Of a stretch of 64,000 nt of DNA, positions 26,402 through 34,750 are shown one piece after another. This DNA comes from Rubellicoccus peritrichatus (GTDB lineage: Bacteria; Verrucomicrobiota; Verrucomicrobiia; Opitutales; Cerasicoccaceae), in NCBI RefSeq assembly GCF_033100135.1, contig NZ_CP136920.1:620001-684000 (forward strand), written 5' to 3'. The position numbers and the translations under genes were made by a program. Under the pieces are notes generated by a model. It saw only the letters and a list, made by a program, of their open reading frames with translations. It made no database searches and was not told the origin of the DNA. The stretch's first letter is position 1; each line of letters starts with the position of its first letter.

Positions 26402-27499
26402 TTACTGGGCCTGCTTGTTCGCTTCCATCATCGCCTTGAGGCGGGCCTCATTATCTGCCTGGCGGAGTGCAATGACCAACTCCTCAAGTTCTCCTTCGAC
26501 GATCTGTGGAAGTGACTGCAGAGAGAGACCGATACGATGGTCCGTCAATCGGCTTTGAGGAAAGTTATAAGTGCGAATACGCTCCGAACGATCTCCAGTG
26601 CCTACCTGATTGCGTCGATGAGCCGCATACTTTTCCTGCTCTTCACGTTGCTTCCTTTCAAGCAATCGAGAGCGCAGAACAGTCATGGCCTTCAGTTTGT
26701 TTTTCAACTGACTACGCTCATCAGCACACTTCACTATAAGCCCGCTGGGCTTGTGGATGATCTGAACCGCTGAGTCGGTGGTATTGACTCCCTGCCCTCC
26801 AGGGCCGCTGGCACGAGCTACAGTGATCTCCAAATCATCCGGACGAATTTCGATATCCACTTCTTCAGCTTCAGGCAACACTGCAACCGTGGCCGTTGAA
26901 GTGTGGATGCGACCACTCGCCTCAGTGGTTGGAACACGCTGGACACGGTGAACGCCACTCTCGTACTTAAGATCTTTGTAAACATCCTCCCCTGTGACCA
27001 GAAACGAAACCTCCCTGAAGCCACCGGCTTCGGTTTCATTTGCGCCCATCGGTTCGATTTTCCAACCCTTGATATCGGCGTAACGATGATACATACGCCA
27101 GAGAACAGATGCAAACAAGCTGGCCTCATCACCACCCGCACCTGCCCGGATTTCAACAATCGTGTTGCGGCTGTCACTTGGATCAGGAGGGAGCATCGCT
27201 ACGAGCAGCTCATTTCTGAGCTTCTCACGTTTGTGCTCCAATTCCTCAAGTTCAAGTTCGGCCAGTTCCTTAAGCTCCTCATCCGCTTCAGCATCGGATA
27301 TCAGTTCACGATTACCCGCCAGATCACTTTCCGCCTGCTCCAACCGTTCGTAGAGTTCAATCAAATTACCTGTCCAAGTGTGCTCCCGAGACAACTCCGT
27401 CGCGCGACGCTGGTCACTGAAAAAGTCAGGCACGGCCATGAGCTCGTCGATCTCAGCACGGCGTTTACGAAATGGTTCAATGTCTGGGATGCCTTCCAT
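26402..27499 (-). CDS. prfA: Peptide chain release factor 1
   Basis: Reads UAA and UAG at the ribosome. 365 aa, with the stop-codon motif PTT at 190-192 ([14 protein letters not shown]) and the catalytic GGQ at 234-236 ([12 protein letters not shown]). The tripeptide position and the C-terminal [16 protein letters not shown] distinguish RF1 from RF2. The methyltransferase prmC, often the next gene, is absent; trpG follows after 133 bp. Confidence 0.97.
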   Translation of the reverse strand: MEGIPDIEPFRKRRAEIDELMAVPDFFSDQRRATELSREHTWTGNLIELYERLEQAESDLAGNRELISDAEADEELKELAELELEELEHKREKLRNELLVAMLPPDPSDSRNTIVEIRAGAGGDEASLFASVLWRMYHRYADIKGWKIEPMGANETEAGGFREVSFLVTGEDVYKDLKYESGVHRVQRVPTTEASGRIHTSTATVAVLPEAEEVDIEIRPDDLEITVARASGPGGQGVNTTDSAVQIIHKPSGLIVKCADERSQLKNKLKAMTVLRSRLLERKQREEQEKYAAHRRNQVGTGDRSERIRTYNFPQSRLTDHRIGLSLQSLPQIVEGELEELVIALRQADNEARLKAMMEANKQAQ

Positions 27500-27567
27500 G
27501 AGGAAACCGGACAGCGTGACGCCCCCACAGCGAGAATCAAAGCAAATTTCTCGTAGTGGAAGATTGA

Positions 27568-27719
27568 TTTAGGACACAGAGCTCACGGAGGAGGCACAGA
27601 GAACATAGAGTAATACCATTAAGCAATACAACTAAAGCGATATGAAGGCCTTGGGGTTCTTAGATTTCCTATGTATCTCCGTTAACTCTGTGCCTCCTCC
27701 ATGAGCTCTGTGTCCTAAA
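27568..27719. repeat. Near-perfect 34-bp inverted repeat, family A
   Basis: Arms 27568-27601 and 27686-27719 match at 33 of 34 positions and are separated by 84 bp. The arm words (AGGACACAGAGCTCACGG, GGAGGCACAGAG) are the family A vocabulary. It lies between the divergent starts of prfA and the HAD gene. Confidence 0.85.
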
Positions 27720-27795
27720 AATCATCCAAGCCAGATTTTGCCATGACTGAGATTTGACAGACAGCTTGTTGCATGTCTGCCTTGTCGCTGGATTT

Positions 27796-28818
27796 ATGCC
27801 GGACAAAACACATCTGAATCGCCGTAACATTGTCGCTGTCATTTGGGACTTCGACCGGACATTAACGCCTGGTTACATGCAGGCTCCGCTTTTCAAACGT
27901 TATGGAATCGACGAGGATTTTTTCTGGAAGGAAGTCAATGGGCTTTCGGATATTTACGCAGAGCGTGGGACGCGGGTTTCAAAAGATACCGTTTATCTCA
28001 ACCACTTGTTAAGTTTTGTTAAGAACGGCCCAATGAAGGGACTTCGCAACTGCCATCTGCGTGAGCTGGGGGCTGAGGTTCCTCTCTTTCCCGGACTGCC
28101 GGCTTTTTTCAGCGAGCTGAAGTCCGTCGCCACCTCACAGCCTGCCTACCAAAAGCATGATATCCACTTGGAGCATTATGTCATCAGCACAGGTCTGGCA
28201 GAAATGATTCGCGGCAATGCCATCGCCGACGAAGTGGATGACATTTTTGCATGTGAGTTTGTCGAAGACCCTCTGCCACCCAATTATTCAAAGCAGGACG
28301 AATTTCCGATGGATACTGACCATGAAATCAGCCAAATCGGGACCATCGTGGATAACACGATCAAGACGCGCTTCATTTTTGAAATCAATAAAGGCACAAA
28401 CAAAAACACGGACATAGACGTCAACGCAAAGATGGCGAATGAAGACCGGCGAGTCCCTCTCTCCAATATGATCTACGTGGCCGATGGCCCAAGTGATGTC
28501 CCGGTTTTTTCAGTTGTGAAACGTGGTGGTGGAAAGACTTTTGCCGTTTACAATCCATCCATCCCAAAAGAGTTCGAACAAAATGATGGTCTCCAACAAG
28601 ACGGGCGAGTCGACTCTTATGGTCCGGCCGATTACACTCCAGAATCCCAAACCAGTCGCTGGCTAAAGCTACAGGTAGAGCGTATCTGCGACCGTATTGT
28701 CAAAGAGCGCGAAGCTCTGCTGGCATCCCGGGTCGGTCGTGCGCCAAGGCATCTCCACCGTGAGGATGAACCTGCCATTGAGGAACCGGAACCACAAACT
28801 GAGTTGTTTGAGGAATAA
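27796..28818 (+). CDS. HAD-superfamily hydrolase with acidic tail
   Basis: 340 aa from the ATG at 27796. Motif I is [12 protein letters not shown], motif II is likely the YVISTG segment, and motif III/IV is [13 protein letters not shown] cap region lies between about 20 and 130. The last 30 residues are acidic ([18 protein letters not shown]). The subfamily resembles phosphoserine-phosphatase-type HAD proteins of unknown substrate. No operon partner. Confidence 0.72.
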   Translation: MPDKTHLNRRNIVAVIWDFDRTLTPGYMQAPLFKRYGIDEDFFWKEVNGLSDIYAERGTRVSKDTVYLNHLLSFVKNGPMKGLRNCHLRELGAEVPLFPGLPAFFSELKSVATSQPAYQKHDIHLEHYVISTGLAEMIRGNAIADEVDDIFACEFVEDPLPPNYSKQDEFPMDTDHEISQIGTIVDNTIKTRFIFEINKGTNKNTDIDVNAKMANEDRRVPLSNMIYVADGPSDVPVFSVVKRGGGKTFAVYNPSIPKEFEQNDGLQQDGRVDSYGPADYTPESQTSRWLKLQVERICDRIVKEREALLASRVGRAPRHLHREDEPAIEEPEPQTELFEE

Positions 28819-28874
28819 TTCAGCTGCCGGCTTGCCTTAAACGCCACAAGCCAAGGGAGCAGAGCTTTTGAAAT

Positions 28875-29345
28875 CTAACTGACAGGAACTAGGGGTGACC
28901 AGTTATCAATTGGCCTGAAGTTCGGGCCGAAAGGCCGACCTATGCCGGTTTCAAACTTTTCTTTCAGACTCAGAAGGAAGTCTCCCCATTGCGTGGAACA
29001 ATGATGCATAAATGGCACCTCTTCCCGCCAACCACGATGGGCAAAGAAAAGTACCGTGTGGTTATCCTCTTGAGAGATTCTGAATTCCACATCCGTACCA
29101 ATCCATTCCTTTGGGCCATCGACACAGAGGAAAGTTACTTTTGTCGGACGCTCCAATTCCATGACCTGGAAATCAAAACCGCCCGCATCTTCACCAAAAC
29201 GAAACTCCAGAACTTCGTTAAGGCTTTCACTTCCGTTGACCTGCTCTGTCCACCAGGAGATAAATCCCTCTCTGGTGGACACAGCATCGAACATCTCATC
29301 CGGAGTGGCCGCGTCAGTGCTTATTCTATGAACTATGTTTGGCAT
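28875..29345 (-). CDS. SRPBCC (AHSA1-like) protein, first of two
   Basis: 156 aa with the helix-grip fold pattern of the AHSA1/START-like group: ATPDEMFDAVSTREGFISWWTEQVN, LEFRFGEDAG, PTKVTFLCVDGPKEW and FAHRGWREEV. Such proteins often sit behind an ArsR repressor, as here. Ligand unknown. Confidence 0.78.
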   Translation of the reverse strand: MPNIVHRISTDAATPDEMFDAVSTREGFISWWTEQVNGSESLNEVLEFRFGEDAGGFDFQVMELERPTKVTFLCVDGPKEWIGTDVEFRISQEDNHTVLFFAHRGWREEVPFMHHCSTQWGDFLLSLKEKFETGIGRPFGPNFRPIDNWSPLVPVS

Positions 29346-29400
29346 TATTTATATGGAAATTAGTAAATAGATTGTGCAAAAGATCTGCTTCCAAAACAAA

Positions 29401-29853
29401 TCAGCCAAGAATACTGGCCAACTTATCAAGGCTTGCAGTCCAACCACCCTTGAAGCTGTCGGCCATTTCCTGAACTGGAACATTGGCGTGAGTGAGAGTC
29501 AGTTCCGTTCCTCCAGCGACTTCCACTAAATCAATCGTAACGAGCGTCTCCGGCATCTGTTCCATCTCCTCATTGCCTGTCCAGGCGAAGATGAATGCGA
29601 GCTTCGCAGGAGGATCGATCTCTGTTATCGTTCCAGCCATCTTGCATTGGCCCATCTTTTCATGGCTGATGTTCACGCTGTAAGATCCTCCAACCTTCAG
29701 CTCGATATTGGCTCCTGAGCATTTTGAGTCATGGCAACCAAACCACTGAGTGATGAGCGCAGGATCAGTCCAGGCGGCAAAAACACGCTCACGCGAAGCA
29801 GCGAAAGTGCGTTTCATTTCCAATTTTAGCATATTATCTGTTGCTGTAGTCAT
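29401..29853 (-). CDS. SRPBCC (AHSA1-like) protein, second of two
   Basis: 150 aa: MKRTFAASRERVFAAWTDP, TQWFGC, VGGSYSVNI, ITEIDPPAKLAFIFAW and the C-terminal GGWTASLDKLASIL are AHSA1 landmarks. It begins 5 bp after the ArsR gene ends, so it is translated from the same mRNA. The unrelated sequence detail of the two SRPBCC copies suggests old divergence rather than recent duplication. Confidence 0.82.
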   Translation of the reverse strand: MTTATDNMLKLEMKRTFAASRERVFAAWTDPALITQWFGCHDSKCSGANIELKVGGSYSVNISHEKMGQCKMAGTITEIDPPAKLAFIFAWTGNEEMEQMPETLVTIDLVEVAGGTELTLTHANVPVQEMADSFKGGWTASLDKLASILG

Positions 29854-29858
29854 GGTGT

Positions 29859-30203
29859 CTATTGTTGAGTTTCTTTTTCAGGAGACTCCTCGAGAAAGGC
29901 TGCGAGTGAGTCGAGATTGTTCTCCCAGAAGACCTGGTATTCAGCCATCCAGGCAGATGCCTCCTTCATAGGCTTGGCATTGAGGGAAAGAAAATGTTCA
30001 CGACCGCGCTTCTCCCGCCTCAAAAGACTAGCACGCTCCAACACGCGCAGGTGTTTGGAGATCGCTGGAGCGGATACTTTGAATGCGGCCGATATATCTG
30101 AAACAACCCGCTCTCCAGTCATCAGCATCTCCAGAATCCGACGACGAGTCGGATCCGCCAATGCTGAGAAGGTGTCGCTGAGCAGAACAGAATCATTAAC
30201 CAT
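29859..30203 (-). CDS. ArsR-family repressor
   Basis: 114 aa winged-helix protein: FSALADPTRRRILEML, VSDISAAFKVSAPAISKHLRVLERA (recognition helix). No metal-binding Cys pair of the SmtB/ArsR kind (ELCVCDL) is present, as in the ArsR-SRPBCC pairs. The ATG lies inside the operator TTAACCATATGGTTAA, so binding would also block initiation. First gene of the operon with the two SRPBCC genes. Confidence 0.88.
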   Translation of the reverse strand: MVNDSVLLSDTFSALADPTRRRILEMLMTGERVVSDISAAFKVSAPAISKHLRVLERASLLRREKRGREHFLSLNAKPMKEASAWMAEYQVFWENNLDSLAAFLEESPEKETQQ

Positions 30204-30211
30204 ATGGTTAA
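30196..30211. promoter_or_regulatory. ArsR operator copy 1 (covers the start codon)
   Basis: TTAACCATATGGTTAA is a perfect 16-bp palindrome followed by GTTTTCA. The minus-strand ATG at 30203 lies at its centre. Confidence 0.7.
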
Positions 30212-30245
30212 GTTTTCAAATGCAACCGATCGCGTCAACATAAAT

Positions 30246-30261
30246 TTAACCAAATGGTTAA
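30246..30261. promoter_or_regulatory. ArsR operator copy 2
   Basis: TTAACCAAATGGTTAA differs from copy 1 at one base and is again followed by GTTTTCA. Its start is 50 bp from copy 1, about five helical turns, so both face the same side. Confidence 0.7.
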
Positions 30262-30303
30262 GTTTTCATTCAAGCAATGTCTTTGCCTGAATACATGAGT
30301 CAC

Positions 30304-30333
30304 AAAAAAAGAGGGGCATCGACTGATGCCCCT
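30304..30333 (-). terminator. Rho-independent terminator of the glgC unit
   Basis: On the minus strand, AGGGGCAT, a six-base loop, ATGCCCCT, then CTTTTTTT. It follows the 46-aa ORF by 55 bp. Confidence 0.85.
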
Positions 30334-30388
30334 TTCGGATAAAATTATTAGATTCTTCTTAAAGAAGAAATAAGCCCTGACAATCCAC

Positions 30389-30529
30389 TCAACCGCGGAA
30401 GCTGTCTTCTTCTTTTCTGAAGTATCCCTTCAAAAGCCCAAGAACAAAGACGAGCTTGATAGTTGTAGCAAAAAACGCCAACGCAAGCAGCGGGCCTAGA
30501 AGATTGTTGAATTCAAATGGTGGATACAT
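30389..30529 (-). CDS. 46-aa single-span membrane peptide behind glgC
   Basis: An ATG-to-TGA frame of 46 aa: MYPPFEFNNLLGPLLALAFF (start), a hydrophobic helix at about 9-34, then a charged tail GYFRKEEDSFRG. It lies between the glgC stop (60 bp upstream) and the shared terminator, on the same strand, which argues for real co-transcription. There is no strong ribosome binding site. No family was recognised. Topology would be N-out, C-in by the positive-inside rule, a weak guess. Confidence 0.5.
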   Translation of the reverse strand: MYPPFEFNNLLGPLLALAFFATTIKLVFVLGLLKGYFRKEEDSFRG

Positions 30530-30589
30530 TTGCGGGGAAGATAGAAGATTAACTGTTAGTTTTGAAAGAAAAAACGGAGTAAGAGCCGT

Positions 30590-31870
30590 TTAAATCTTCG
30601 TGCCATCCGGTACAATACCTCCCTTGGTCACAATCAGAACACCATCACGAACCATCAAATCGCCCTCACGCCACATGTCCGGCTTACCCTCTGGCGAAAG
30701 GACAACATCGTTCCCAATCCGAGCATTTTTATCAATGATTGCATTGGAAATCCTGCAATTCCGCCCAATCCCCACATCAGGCCGCTGCAAATCTCTGTTC
30801 TTCTGGCGGGCCTCATCATTTTCCATGAAATCCGCCCCCATCATAACAACTTTAGAGAGCTCGCAACCCTGATCAATCACAGCACGGACACCAATAACAC
30901 AGCGATTCATCTTTGCACCATTGACAATGCAACCACCAGCCACCAGCACATGCTCCATCTGACAGTTATTGAACTTGGAGGCAGCGAGGAAGCGAGCGCG
31001 TGTGTAAACAGGCGCATCGCCATCGAAAAAGTTAAAAGGCGGAACATCATCGGTAATGGCCAGATTCGCATCAAAAAAGGCTCCAACCGTTCCAATATCC
31101 TCCCAGTAATCGTCGAAAATGTAACTCGCCAGCTTCTTCTGCCCTAACAAACCTGGAATGATTTCCTTTCCGAAATCCTTCATCTGATTGTCCAGGGCTT
31201 CGCGCATAACTCGGGCGCTGAAGAGATAAATTCCCATCGATGCCAGGCACATTTCACCAGAATTTCCGTGTTCGACATACTTGCTGAGGCTTGGGCTGAT
31301 CAAGAGACTCTCGACAACGGACGAATCGGTTGGCTTTTCGACAAACTCCTTGATGCTGAAATCATCCTCCACCCGCATCACTCCAAGGCCACTGACCTCG
31401 CTCTTGTGGACAGGCTTTGCTGAAATCGTTATATCCGCCTCACAGTCAAGGTGGTGCTTCACAATCTTGCGAAAATCCATCTTGTAGAGCTGATCACCGG
31501 ATAAAATCAGAAAAAGATCATCATCCTGGGCCCTGAAATGATGCAAATTCTGACGAACTGCATCTGCTGTCCCCTGATACCAGCTATCGCCACTCATCGT
31601 TTGCTCCGCAGAGAGAATCTCACAGAAACCTCCATTAAATGGATCAAACTGATAAGCTCCCTGAATATGATTATGGAGCGAGGCAGTATTGAACTGCGTT
31701 AGAATATGAATCTGGTTGTAACCTGAGTTCAAACAATTGCTGATTGGGATATCCACCAGGCGATATTTGCCCGCCAAGGGGACGGCTGGCTTACAACGTT
31801 CTTCTGTCAACGGGTGAAGGCGCGTTCCGCGGCCACCGCCCATAATGATGCAAATGACTTTTCGATTCAT
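30590..31870 (-). CDS. glgC: Glucose-1-phosphate adenylyltransferase
   Basis: Makes ADP-glucose for glycogen. 426 aa. N-terminal nucleotidyltransferase: IIMGGGRGTRLHPLTEERCKPAVPLAGKYRLVDIPISN, substrate loop SGDQLYKMD, and a C-terminal left-handed beta-helix (RNCRISNAIIDKNARIGN). Length is normal. The only neighbour in the transcript is the 46-aa peptide; glgA and glgB are not here. Confidence 0.95.
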   Translation of the reverse strand: MNRKVICIIMGGGRGTRLHPLTEERCKPAVPLAGKYRLVDIPISNCLNSGYNQIHILTQFNTASLHNHIQGAYQFDPFNGGFCEILSAEQTMSGDSWYQGTADAVRQNLHHFRAQDDDLFLILSGDQLYKMDFRKIVKHHLDCEADITISAKPVHKSEVSGLGVMRVEDDFSIKEFVEKPTDSSVVESLLISPSLSKYVEHGNSGEMCLASMGIYLFSARVMREALDNQMKDFGKEIIPGLLGQKKLASYIFDDYWEDIGTVGAFFDANLAITDDVPPFNFFDGDAPVYTRARFLAASKFNNCQMEHVLVAGGCIVNGAKMNRCVIGVRAVIDQGCELSKVVMMGADFMENDEARQKNRDLQRPDVGIGRNCRISNAIIDKNARIGNDVVLSPEGKPDMWREGDLMVRDGVLIVTKGGIVPDGTKI

Positions 31871-32034
31871 AAGTTAGGCAAAGGGGTTTAAGTAGTAATT
31901 TGCTTGAAAAAATCCGCTATTTCCAGTTTCTTTTGAGTTTATATTTCGCTGTTACGGCATTGTTGCAAAGCATTAATAGTCAGAAGCTAGCTGAAATTGA
32001 AAAAGAACATACTACAGCAATGATTTAAACAGTA

Positions 32035-32058
32035 TGGCCCCCAGATATTGAGGGGCCA
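32035..32058 (+). promoter_or_regulatory. Hairpin in the glmS leader
   Basis: TGGCCCC (32035-32041) and GGGGCCA (32052-32058) form a 7-bp stem 22 bp before the start codon. No T-run follows, and no glmS ribozyme core was seen. It might affect translation. Confidence 0.4.
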
Positions 32059-32080
32059 AAAAATTATTTATATACTAAAT

Positions 32081-33931
32081 ATGTGCGGAATCGTCGGTTA
32101 CGTCGGAAAACAGAAAGCCAGTGCAATCCTCGTCGAGGGTCTGAAACGCCTTGAATACCGTGGCTATGACAGCGCAGGCATAGCGCTACTGGAAAATAAT
32201 GACATTGAAGTAATGAAGAAAACCGGCCGCGTCCAAAACGTTGCCGAGCTGATTTACGAAAGAGATATGGGGTCGCAAATCGGGATTAGCCATACCCGCT
32301 GGGCAACCCATGGAGAAGTCAATGATTCCAACGCCCATCCACACATGAGCTGGAATGGCAAACTCGCCCTGGTCCATAACGGCGTTATCGAGAACTATGA
32401 GGGCCTGCGCCGTTTCCTTGAAGGCGAAGGGGTTGAATTTTTGTCCGAAACCGATACCGAAGTCTTTGCCAATCTCATCGCATACCACTATGATAAGGAG
32501 GAAGAGGGTAATTCGGTAGATAGACTACTTGCAGCAGTCCGCCATAGCACCACATTGGTTGAGGGCACCTACGGAATCGCAGTCATCTGTACCGACTGCC
32601 CAAATGATATTATTGGAGCACGCAAGGGTTCGCCTCTCTGTCTCGGCGTTGGGAATGGCGAAAACATGATCGCCAGTGATGTTTCGGCCTTTGTAGGACG
32701 TACCCAGAATGTCGTCTATCTCGACGATGGCCAGATTGTCCACATCTCAGAGGATGACTTCTCTATCAGCACGATTGGTCGTGAATCTGTCGACCCGGTT
32801 ATCAATCAGATTGATTGGAAAATCGAGCAGGCGGAGCTGGGTCATTTTACACACTACATGGAGAAGGAGATTTTCGAGCAGCCAACAGCGCTGGAAAACT
32901 CGATGCGTGGCCGCTTCTCTGACGATGACTCGACTGCCAAATTCGGAGGACTCAACCTCGATCCCGTGCAATGGCGTCAAATTGACCGCATACTTTTCTG
33001 TGCCTGCGGAACCACCTGGCATGCATGCCTCACAGCCGAATACTTAATTGAGAAATACGCCCGCATTCCGGTCGAAGTAGAATACGCAAGCGAGTTCCGT
33101 TACCGGAATGCGCCACTTGATAAAAATACGCTGGTCTTCGTTATCAGCCAAAGCGGTGAGACCCTGGACACACTGGAAGCCTTACGTGAAGCCAAACGCA
33201 AAGGTTACATCGTACTCGGCATCACCAATGGCGTCGGCTCATCCATTGCCAGGGAAACTGACGGCGGCATCTACCAGCACGCCGGCCCTGAAATCGGAGT
33301 AGCATCAACCAAAGCCTTTACTTCGCAAATTCTTCTTAGCGGCATGCTCGCACTGCACCTTGGGCGCATGCGTGACTTGTCTTTTGGGGACGGCCGCGAA
33401 ATGGTCGCGGCATTCCGCTCTCTACCTGGCCTTGTTAGCACCGTGCTCGACCAAGCCGACAAGATAAAGGAAATCGCGGAGAAATACGCCGACTTCTCGG
33501 ACTTTCTCTTTTTGGGACGCCAAAGTATGTTTCCGATCGCACTGGAAGGCGCATTAAAACTGAAAGAGATATCCTATATCCATGCCGAAGGCTATCCAGC
33601 GGGTGAAATGAAACATGGTCCAATTGCGCTCATCAGCGAAGAGTGCCCCAGCGTGATTCTTTCGCCCCATGGCGACACCCTGAAGAAAGTCATATCCAAT
33701 ATTCAGGAAACACGGGCACGCAAAGGATCTGTCATTGCCATTACATCAGCCGGCAAGGATTTCCCTCAAGATACGGCAGACGAGATCATCCATATTCCAC
33801 AAGCGCATGACTGCATTATGCCAATTCTGGCAACGATTCCACTACAGCTGCTTGCTTACTACATTGCCGTAAAACGAGGATGTGATGTTGATAAACCACG
33901 CAATCTGGCCAAAAGCGTGACCGTGGAGTAG
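32081..33931 (+). CDS. glmS: Glutamine--fructose-6-phosphate aminotransferase (isomerising)
   Basis: Forms glucosamine-6-phosphate for cell wall. The start at 32081 gives MCGIVGYVG with nucleophile Cys2 (the codons before it are not conserved), 616 aa. Glutaminase domain about 1-235 (RGYDSAGIAL, TRWATHGEVNDSNAHPH), then two SIS domains (FCACGTTWHACLTAEY, ISQSGETLDTLEAL, and LGRQSMFPIALEGALKLKEISYIHAEGYPAGEMKHGPIAL in two parts), ending KPRNLAKSVTVE. Complete. Confidence 0.97.
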   Translation: MCGIVGYVGKQKASAILVEGLKRLEYRGYDSAGIALLENNDIEVMKKTGRVQNVAELIYERDMGSQIGISHTRWATHGEVNDSNAHPHMSWNGKLALVHNGVIENYEGLRRFLEGEGVEFLSETDTEVFANLIAYHYDKEEEGNSVDRLLAAVRHSTTLVEGTYGIAVICTDCPNDIIGARKGSPLCLGVGNGENMIASDVSAFVGRTQNVVYLDDGQIVHISEDDFSISTIGRESVDPVINQIDWKIEQAELGHFTHYMEKEIFEQPTALENSMRGRFSDDDSTAKFGGLNLDPVQWRQIDRILFCACGTTWHACLTAEYLIEKYARIPVEVEYASEFRYRNAPLDKNTLVFVISQSGETLDTLEALREAKRKGYIVLGITNGVGSSIARETDGGIYQHAGPEIGVASTKAFTSQILLSGMLALHLGRMRDLSFGDGREMVAAFRSLPGLVSTVLDQADKIKEIAEKYADFSDFLFLGRQSMFPIALEGALKLKEISYIHAEGYPAGEMKHGPIALISEECPSVILSPHGDTLKKVISNIQETRARKGSVIAITSAGKDFPQDTADEIIHIPQAHDCIMPILATIPLQLLAYYIAVKRGCDVDKPRNLAKSVTVE

Positions 33932-33933
33932 CC

Positions 33934-34003
33934 TAGAGCACTTTAACTGAAGAAACAAAAATCAACGCGGCCTGATGAGACAGAATTCAGTTAAAGTGCT
34001 CTA
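33934..34003. repeat. Perfect 17-bp inverted repeat, family E
   Basis: TAGAGCACTTTAACTGA (33934-33950) and its exact reverse complement (33987-34003), 36 bp apart. It follows glmS by two bases. The arm end AAAGTGCTCTA recurs once, at 38054-38064. Confidence 0.8.
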
Positions 34004-34052
34004 AGATAGCGAAAGGCGAGCTTGCCTGTTCGAAATCCAAAGGCATCCTCAT

Positions 34053-34745
34053 GTGGCGGTGAGTCATCCAACGCAGCATAAGAAGGCACAAGCTGAGCCC
34101 AGGAAATTCCTCTGGCTATTGATCGCCCAGATCACCCTGCTCTTCATATATCCTCTGGTTGAAGACCATCATCTTGAATCCTGGATTGTCATGGCCCTGG
34201 GGCTTTTCGTTTTGCTGGCCGCTCTCTGGTCTGTTGCCGACAACAAAAGGACACTCCTGATTGGCGCCCTGACCGGTATTCCAGCTGTCGCTTTAAACTG
34301 GTCACCTCTTTGGGGGAATGATCCACTTCGCATCATCGCCCTGATCTTTGGTCTCAGCTTCTACCTCTACATCAATTATCATCTGATCAAAAGCGTCCTG
34401 CAGGCTCCTAAAGTAACCGCTGATATCATTGCTGGCTCAATCGCAGTATATTTACTTTTAGGAATTACCTGGGCGGCAATTTATACTGGAATCGATAGTC
34501 TCATTCCCGGGAGCTTCAATGTCTCTAATCCACTTGACCCCAAAGCGGACCTGACTCGACCTGATTTTCTATATTTCAGTTTCATCACTTTAAGCACACT
34601 TGGTTACGGTGACATCGTGCCCATTAAACCACTGGCTCGCTCTTTCGCCTTTATGGAAGCCATGGTTGGCGTCATCTATGTCGCTGTATTCGTCGGTCGG
34701 ATTGTCGCCTTACACAAGCCAATGGAAAGCACCCCTAAAAAGTAA
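34053..34745 (+). CDS. Potassium channel-like ion channel
   Basis: 230 aa with about six transmembrane segments. The selectivity filter STLGYGDIVP (182-190) and pore helix FLYFSFITL are of the 2TM/6TM K+ channel type (Ion_trans_2). There is no S4 with regular Arg and no RCK domain, so gating is unknown. GTG start. The MFS gene follows after 5 bp. Confidence 0.85.
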   Translation: MAVSHPTQHKKAQAEPRKFLWLLIAQITLLFIYPLVEDHHLESWIVMALGLFVLLAALWSVADNKRTLLIGALTGIPAVALNWSPLWGNDPLRIIALIFGLSFYLYINYHLIKSVLQAPKVTADIIAGSIAVYLLLGITWAAIYTGIDSLIPGSFNVSNPLDPKADLTRPDFLYFSFITLSTLGYGDIVPIKPLARSFAFMEAMVGVIYVAVFVGRIVALHKPMESTPKK

Positions 34746-34750
34746 ATACT

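Noticed and set aside
32000-32080. glmS ribozyme in the glmS leader
   Set aside because: The conserved core could not be found; only a short hairpin is present.
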